A DNA stretch of 64,000 nucleotides. Origin: an uncultured Polaribacter sp. (GTDB taxonomy: Bacteria; Bacteroidota; Bacteroidia; Flavobacteriales; Flavobacteriaceae). This document shows positions 58,879-64,000 of this stretch, piece after piece. The stretch lies in assembly GCF_947500975.1 (NCBI RefSeq), contig NZ_CANMUE010000002.1:1-64000 (forward strand), read 5' to 3'. Each line of letters starts with the position of its first letter. Position 1 is the stretch's first letter. Made by a program: the position numbers and the translations under genes. The notes under the pieces were generated by a model. It did no database searches. It was not told the origin of the DNA and was given only the letters and a program-made list of their open reading frames with translations.

Positions 58879-59577
58879 ATGAAAATTAGTTTAATAGACA
58901 ATCATGCAAATAGAACATTGCAAAATGTTGTTATTTCTAAGATTAGAGATTTAATTAACGCTAAAAACTTAGAAAGTGGAGATAAATTACCTTCTGAGAG
59001 AATTATGTCAGAAAAATTTGATGTAAAAAGAAATCATATTAGAGAAGCTATTAGAAAGTTAGAATTTTATGGGGTTTTAAGATCAATATCGCAAAGCGGA
59101 ACTTTCTTAGCTATTGGATTAACTGGATTTAATGGTATTATTGATGAAATAATTTCTTTAGATGTTCCTTCTTTTAATGAACTTGTAGAAACAAGAATAT
59201 CTTTAGAGTTTAAAACGGTTAGGCTAGCGTCTAAAAGACGTACAGATATTGATTTAAAAAGAATAAAAGAAGCCTTAGTTGCTTTTAAAACTAAAATTAT
59301 TGCTGGTGATGATTATTTAGAAGAAGATTTATTATTTCATTTAGCAATTGCAAAAGCTAGTAAAAATAATACTATGGTTTCGTTAATGCTTTTATTAATC
59401 CCGCCAATTCTTAAAACTTATGAAAGAGATACCGTTTGTGAAGGAGATCAAATAAGTTCTGAAATAAAGAAACATGAAAACATTTTTTTAGCAATTGAAG
59501 CTAAAGACCCAGAACTTGCAACAAAAATGATGAATGAACATTTTTATAAACTATCAAGACATATAAAAAAAATATAG
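58879..59577 (+). CDS. FadR/GntR-family transcriptional regulator
   Basis: wHTH 'LESGDKLPSERIMSEKFDVKRNHIREAIRKLEFYGVLRSISQSGTF' plus FCD domain. Confidence 0.93.
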   Translation: MKISLIDNHANRTLQNVVISKIRDLINAKNLESGDKLPSERIMSEKFDVKRNHIREAIRKLEFYGVLRSISQSGTFLAIGLTGFNGIIDEIISLDVPSFNELVETRISLEFKTVRLASKRRTDIDLKRIKEALVAFKTKIIAGDDYLEEDLLFHLAIAKASKNNTMVSLMLLLIPPILKTYERDTVCEGDQISSEIKKHENIFLAIEAKDPELATKMMNEHFYKLSRHIKKI

Positions 59578-59583
59578 ATTCAA

Positions 59584-60714
59584 ATGAAAAATAATATGAA
59601 ACTAAGCAACAAAAAAATGATTTCAAAAGTATCTAATTTATTAAAAATAAGTATTTTGTTGGTACTTTTTAGTTGTAATCAAAAGGCCAAAAAAACTGAT
59701 TCATCAATAATAAATTCTGATAAAAAAGAGCCAAAAAACAATGTTTATGCAAGTGATGTTATTCCTTTTTTTGATCATTGGAAATTAATTTTAGGAGATG
59801 GATCAAATGCCGGAATAGCAAATAATTTTGAAAATAAAGATTTCTTTTTCACCTCAAATGATGGTAAAAATGATTGGGTTGTTTTTAAAGCTCCAAATGG
59901 AGGAGATACTCACGGAACATCAAACAATACAAGAACAGAATTGGCACAGGCAAAAAAATGGTATCCAAAAACTGCTGATGATAAATTAACAGCCTCTCTT
60001 AAGGTAATGAATGTTTCTGCAACGGGTGATGCTAGGGTAGCAGCTTCATATTCTGTAGTTGTAGGGCAAATTCATAGCGCAGATGGTCATGAAAACGAGC
60101 CTCTTAAAATATTTTACAAAAAGTTTCCTGGTCATACTAAAGGTTCTGTTTTTTGGCATTATGAAATCAATACAAAAGGAGAAGATAATTCTGGTAGATG
60201 GGATTTTTCATCAGCAGTTTGGGGTTATGATTTTTCAGTAGTGGGTACTGATGTAAATACTTATCCGGAAGAGCCTAAAGATGGTATTTCTTTAGGAGAA
60301 GAGTTTAGTTATGAAATAAAGGTGAAAGATGGAATTATGACCTTAAAATTTATGAGTGAAGGTCATGAAACTAAAACCTTTTCAAAAAACTTAATTAAAT
60401 CAGAATACACAACAAAAGCAGATATTCCGTTACAAACACAAAAGTTATTTGTTCCAATTGGTCAAGATGGTGTAGAACGTAAGGAAGCTTATACAGGAGA
60501 AGGTTGTTTTTTTAAATTAGGTGCATATAATCAAACCAATGGAAAATCTCCTGAGGTAAATAAAAATTGGTGTTCTGGAGCAGAAATTCATGGTGGCGAT
60601 ATTCAAAAACAATATGAAGATGGTAACTATGCCGAAGTTTGGTTTAAAACAGCGAGTATATATATTAGTAACACTGCTGTTTCAAACAAAGAATATTTTA
60701 CTAAAAATGATTAA
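59584..60714 (+). CDS. Polysaccharide lyase family 7 (alginate lyase) lipoprotein
   Basis: 'NTRTELAQ', 'VVGQIHSADG', 'FFKLGAYNQTN' motif set; lipobox VLFSC. Confidence 0.88.
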   Translation: MKNNMKLSNKKMISKVSNLLKISILLVLFSCNQKAKKTDSSIINSDKKEPKNNVYASDVIPFFDHWKLILGDGSNAGIANNFENKDFFFTSNDGKNDWVVFKAPNGGDTHGTSNNTRTELAQAKKWYPKTADDKLTASLKVMNVSATGDARVAASYSVVVGQIHSADGHENEPLKIFYKKFPGHTKGSVFWHYEINTKGEDNSGRWDFSSAVWGYDFSVVGTDVNTYPEEPKDGISLGEEFSYEIKVKDGIMTLKFMSEGHETKTFSKNLIKSEYTTKADIPLQTQKLFVPIGQDGVERKEAYTGEGCFFKLGAYNQTNGKSPEVNKNWCSGAEIHGGDIQKQYEDGNYAEVWFKTASIYISNTAVSNKEYFTKND

Positions 60715-60735
60715 TTAAAAATATAAAAATAAATC

Positions 60736-61506
60736 ATGAATAACTTACATAAATTAGAAGGAAAAAATGTTTTAATAACTGCTGGCGCACAAGGAATTGG
60801 AGAGTCAATTACAAAGCACTTTATTGATAGTGGTGCAAATGTTGCTATTCATTATTTTTCTAGTGCGGATACAGCCAAAAAATTAGCAGATTATGCCATA
60901 AACAAGGGGCAGAAAGCGGTAGTTATAAGTGGAGATTTAACTAAAGAAAAAGATGCTAATCTATTGGTTGAAAAAACAATAGAAGCCTTTGGAAGTTTAG
61001 AAATATTGATAAATAACGCAGGGTCGCTTGTTGCAAGAAGAATGTTGGATGAAATGGAAACTGATTTTTGGCATAAAGTAATGGATATTAACATGACATC
61101 AATGATGTTAGTTACAAGAGCAGCAGGGCCTTATTTAGCAATGAATAAAAATAGTAGTATTGTTAATTTAGCATCACTTGCAGGACGTAAAGGAGGGCAT
61201 CCAGGGTCTTTAGTGTATGCTACAAGTAAAGGAGCTATTTTAACGTTTACAAGAGCACTTGCTACAGAGTTTGGGCCGCAAGGTACAAAAGTGAATGCTG
61301 TTGCCCCTGGTCTTATTTTAGGTACTTCATTTCATAATACTCATACAACTAGAGAGTCTGCAAATGAAACAATTGCAGGTATTCCAATTAAAAGAGCAGG
61401 TAATGCTGCTGATGTAGCTAGAGCTGTTTTATTTCTTGCGTCTGAATATGATGGATTTATTACTGGAGCTACCTTAGATATTAATGGAGGCGTTTACAAT
61501 ATGTAA
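60736..61506 (+). CDS. SDR-family oxidoreductase, candidate DEH reductase
   Basis: 'VLITAGAQGIGESITKHF', 'NNAGSL', 'YATSKGAILTFTRALATEFGPQGTKVNAVAPG'. Confidence 0.88.
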   Translation: MNNLHKLEGKNVLITAGAQGIGESITKHFIDSGANVAIHYFSSADTAKKLADYAINKGQKAVVISGDLTKEKDANLLVEKTIEAFGSLEILINNAGSLVARRMLDEMETDFWHKVMDINMTSMMLVTRAAGPYLAMNKNSSIVNLASLAGRKGGHPGSLVYATSKGAILTFTRALATEFGPQGTKVNAVAPGLILGTSFHNTHTTRESANETIAGIPIKRAGNAADVARAVLFLASEYDGFITGATLDINGGVYNM

Positions 61507-61536
61507 AATATTAGTTTGCTATTTAATACTATTAAT

Positions 61537-61582
61537 AAAAAACACCTATTAAGTTTTATCAAAGCTTAATAGGTGTTTTTTT
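61537..61582. terminator. Strong terminator downstream of SDR gene
   Basis: aaaacacctattaag-ttttatcaaag-cttaataggtgtttttttt. Confidence 0.85.
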
Positions 61583-61658
61583 ACTTCATTCTTTTTGGGG
61601 TACTTTAACTAAACTTTTATTTTTTAAAAAGCTAATACCTTGTTTATTCAAATATAAA

Positions 61659-61696
61659 AAAAAGGTTTACAACTTTTAAAGCTGTAAACCTTTTTA
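61659..61696 (-). terminator. Terminator downstream of susD-like gene
   Basis: aaaaaggtttacagc-tttaaaag-ttgtaaacctttttt read on the minus strand. Confidence 0.8.
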
Positions 61697-61725
61697 ACTT
61701 AATTCAAATAATATTTTTTTAAAAA

Positions 61726-63261
61726 TTAATTAGTAATATTAGGAAGAACAGCTAATTCATCTTGTGGTAATGGTGTATCATAATCTACAGCAGAGTTCCA
61801 ATCAGGTTTGTCACCTTCATAACCTGATGCTCCAAAAACTTCATCACCTAAACGTCTTCTTTTAATATCATACCATCTCTTACCTTCAAAAGCAAGTTCT
61901 ATCCTACGTTCTTCTAACACGTCTTCAACTGTAATTGAAGTAAGATCAGCAGGTATAGTGCTAGCTGCTATTGTTTGTTCTACATAACCTCCATTGGTTG
62001 AATTACCTCCATTTCTAGCTCTACCTCTTACTTCATTTAAAAGACTTAAAGCGTCTCCAGCTCCAATTTCTACACCTGCTTCAGCTGCTATTAATAAAAC
62101 CTCTGCATAGCGTAACATAGAATAATTATGACTAGTTGCTCTTTTATTACCTCTAGCATATTCACCTGGATAACGTGAATATTTCGCTATATATGGTTGA
62201 TTTGCAGCATGTGCGTGACCACTTATAGAGAATTCTGAATAATCTACAGTAACTCCACCAATTGTTGCTTCTGTTTGGAAACTAACGCGTGTTCTGTAAT
62301 CATCTTTGTCAAAAGAATCATATACAGCCATAGTAGGAACGGCAACCGACCAACCTTGGTCATCATCATCCCCTCTAATACCAGTCATAGGTGATATTTG
62401 ATCATAAGCATTATTGTCTGCCTCTACATTGTTATAATCTAAAGCAAAAATTGGTTCTACAGATCCATCAATTAAATCAGCATTAAATAATGTTTGAAAA
62501 TCTGGATCCAAATCTACACCGTAAATACTTTTATTATTAATTACTTCTTTTGCTTTATCATATGCTAATTGAAAATTTGCAGTCCCATCTGTTCCTGCCA
62601 TCGTTAAATAGACTAAAGCTAAATAAGACTTAGCTGCTGCTTTAGAAGGTAGTGCTCTAGTAGCAACGGTATTAGGTAACCATTCTTCAGCATACTTTAA
62701 ATCTGATATTATTTTTGTATAAACATCAGCTTCTGATGTACTTGTTATCTCAGATGTAGCTTGGCTATTACTACTATCAATTACATAATCGATATAAGGA
62801 ACATCTCCAAATAACCTAACTAAATGAAAATAATAAAAAGCTCTTATAAAATAAGCCTGAGCAATAACAGGGTTTTTTGTTGACTCATCAACATCAACTA
62901 ATTTTGCGCCTTCAATGGCTGTATTAGCTGCTGCAATACCTAGCCAAATTCTACGCCAAGGATCATAAACCATTTCATTGTCATCTGTAATTGTATGCAT
63001 ATTCATTTCAACTCTTCTAGTTTGAGTAGATTGAAGATTAACCATGTCTGAACGTAACATTAAAGCTACAGATAATTTCCTACCCCAAATCTCTTCATTA
63101 ATTGCATGAGTATAAGCTCCATTTACAGCTGTTTGAATATCATCAGTTGTTTGAAAAATTCCTTCAGGAGACAATAGACTTACTGGCTCTTCAACTAAAT
63201 CAGAACATCCTGTTATTGACAATCCTATCAATAACAATAAAAATTTATATATTTTTCTCAT
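61726..63261 (-). CDS. SusD/RagB-family nutrient-binding lipoprotein
   Basis: Lipobox SITGCSD; 'TDDIQTAVNGAYTHA', 'AYFIRAFYYFHLVRLFGDVPY', 'EERRIELAFEGKRWYDIKRR'. Confidence 0.95.
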   Translation of the reverse strand: MRKIYKFLLLLIGLSITGCSDLVEEPVSLLSPEGIFQTTDDIQTAVNGAYTHAINEEIWGRKLSVALMLRSDMVNLQSTQTRRVEMNMHTITDDNEMVYDPWRRIWLGIAAANTAIEGAKLVDVDESTKNPVIAQAYFIRAFYYFHLVRLFGDVPYIDYVIDSSNSQATSEITSTSEADVYTKIISDLKYAEEWLPNTVATRALPSKAAAKSYLALVYLTMAGTDGTANFQLAYDKAKEVINNKSIYGVDLDPDFQTLFNADLIDGSVEPIFALDYNNVEADNNAYDQISPMTGIRGDDDDQGWSVAVPTMAVYDSFDKDDYRTRVSFQTEATIGGVTVDYSEFSISGHAHAANQPYIAKYSRYPGEYARGNKRATSHNYSMLRYAEVLLIAAEAGVEIGAGDALSLLNEVRGRARNGGNSTNGGYVEQTIAASTIPADLTSITVEDVLEERRIELAFEGKRWYDIKRRRLGDEVFGASGYEGDKPDWNSAVDYDTPLPQDELAVLPNITN

Positions 63262-63270
63262 TTTTTTTAT

Positions 63271-64000
63271 TTAAAATTTAATATTAACACCAAAAGTGAA
63301 TGATTTTACTGTTGGATAATTACCGAAATCAAATCCTCTAACTGTGTTAGAAGCTGTATTATTATTTCCAGCAGCTCCAAAATAATTTACTTCAGGATCT
63401 AAACCTGAATAATTAGTAAAAGTTAATAAGTTTTGAGCACTGAAAGAAAGTCTTACTTGTTCTAACCCTATATTTTCTAATAAATCTGAAGATAAATTAT
63501 ATCCTAAAGCAATATTTTTTAACCTTACATAACTTCCATCTTCAACAAATCGAGAAGATATTTCTCTTGAACTATTATTTCCTACACGAGGAGCGTTAGT
63601 ATTAGTGTTTGTTGTTGTCCAAGCGCTATTGTAGTAATCGTAAGTAGTATTAGCATCACCATTGTTTAATTGAACGTTAGTCATATTAAAAATTTCTCCA
63701 CCTTGAGACCCCTGAAAGAAGATATTTAAATCAAAATCTTTATATGTGAAACTATTTGTAATACCCCAAGTAAAATCAGGATTTGGATTACCAATAATGG
63801 TTCTATCATCGGTTCCAATATCTCCACTATCATCAAGATCTACAAATAGAGGGTCTCCTGCTACCCCACCTGGTAATGTTGAGGTACCACTTGGCAAAGT
63901 TGTTCCATCATATACTCCTGCATATTCATAACCATAAAAAAGTCCTACTTCTTCTCCTTCACGTAATAAAGAATTATTATCTACACTAAAATAACTTGGC
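63271..64000 (-). CDS. SusC/RagA-family TonB-dependent transporter (C-terminal part; gene continues past window)
   Basis: 'IIGNPNPDFTWGITNSFTYKDFDLNIFFQGSQGGEIFN' and 'SFTFGVNIKF' terminus; frame stays open to 64000. Confidence 0.93.
   Translation of the reverse strand, partial: PSYFSVDNNSLLREGEEVGLFYGYEYAGVYDGTTLPSGTSTLPGGVAGDPLFVDLDDSGDIGTDDRTIIGNPNPDFTWGITNSFTYKDFDLNIFFQGSQGGEIFNMTNVQLNNGDANTTYDYYNSAWTTTNTNTNAPRVGNNSSREISSRFVEDGSYVRLKNIALGYNLSSDLLENIGLEQVRLSFSAQNLLTFTNYSGLDPEVNYFGAAGNNNTASNTVRGFDFGNYPTVKSFTFGVNIKF

Overview
This is an AT-rich Bacteroidota (Flavobacteriaceae-like) chromosomal window. Identifications are from reading the ORF translations and the DNA by eye; no database search was run.

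(1) Positions ~1-30,240 are an accessory region. It holds a collinear run of very large secreted/surface genes: a 1589-aa exported protein, an FN3-like protein, two tandem paralogs, a ~2.1-kaa SprB-repeat protein with a T9SS-type C-terminal sorting domain, a PKD lipoprotein, and a 1831-aa TANFOR-like/metzincin protein with a toxin-like C-terminus followed by a candidate immunity gene. The run is bounded by REP/RAYT material, a YhcG-type PDDEXK nuclease cassette and a ~565-bp direct repeat containing a ydeI-like gene.

(2) Positions ~30.3-55.5 kb are mostly housekeeping: ECF sigma factor, sterol desaturase-like, LTA-synthase-like sulfatase, tsaD, tamB, pfkA, gap, ridA, lptD-like, amidase, MCE/MlaD, Fe-S oxidoreductase pieces, menA/menC/menE.

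(3) Positions ~55.6-64 kb look like an alginate-type PUL: gluconokinase-6PGDH fusion, Nramp-like transporter lacking the canonical metal motifs, FadR-type regulator, PL7 lyase, SDR, SusD/SusC.

The most unusual signal is a dispersed family of heptanucleotide repeats (about CAGTNNR, followed by the inverted form YNNACTG). It occurs at five places in the accessory operon, clusters around a S23/bAvd-like four-helix-bundle gene, and is translated as the signal-peptide region of three secreted proteins and as an internal linker of one. Because the period is 7 nt, it encodes a 7-residue periodic peptide in whichever frame it lands.
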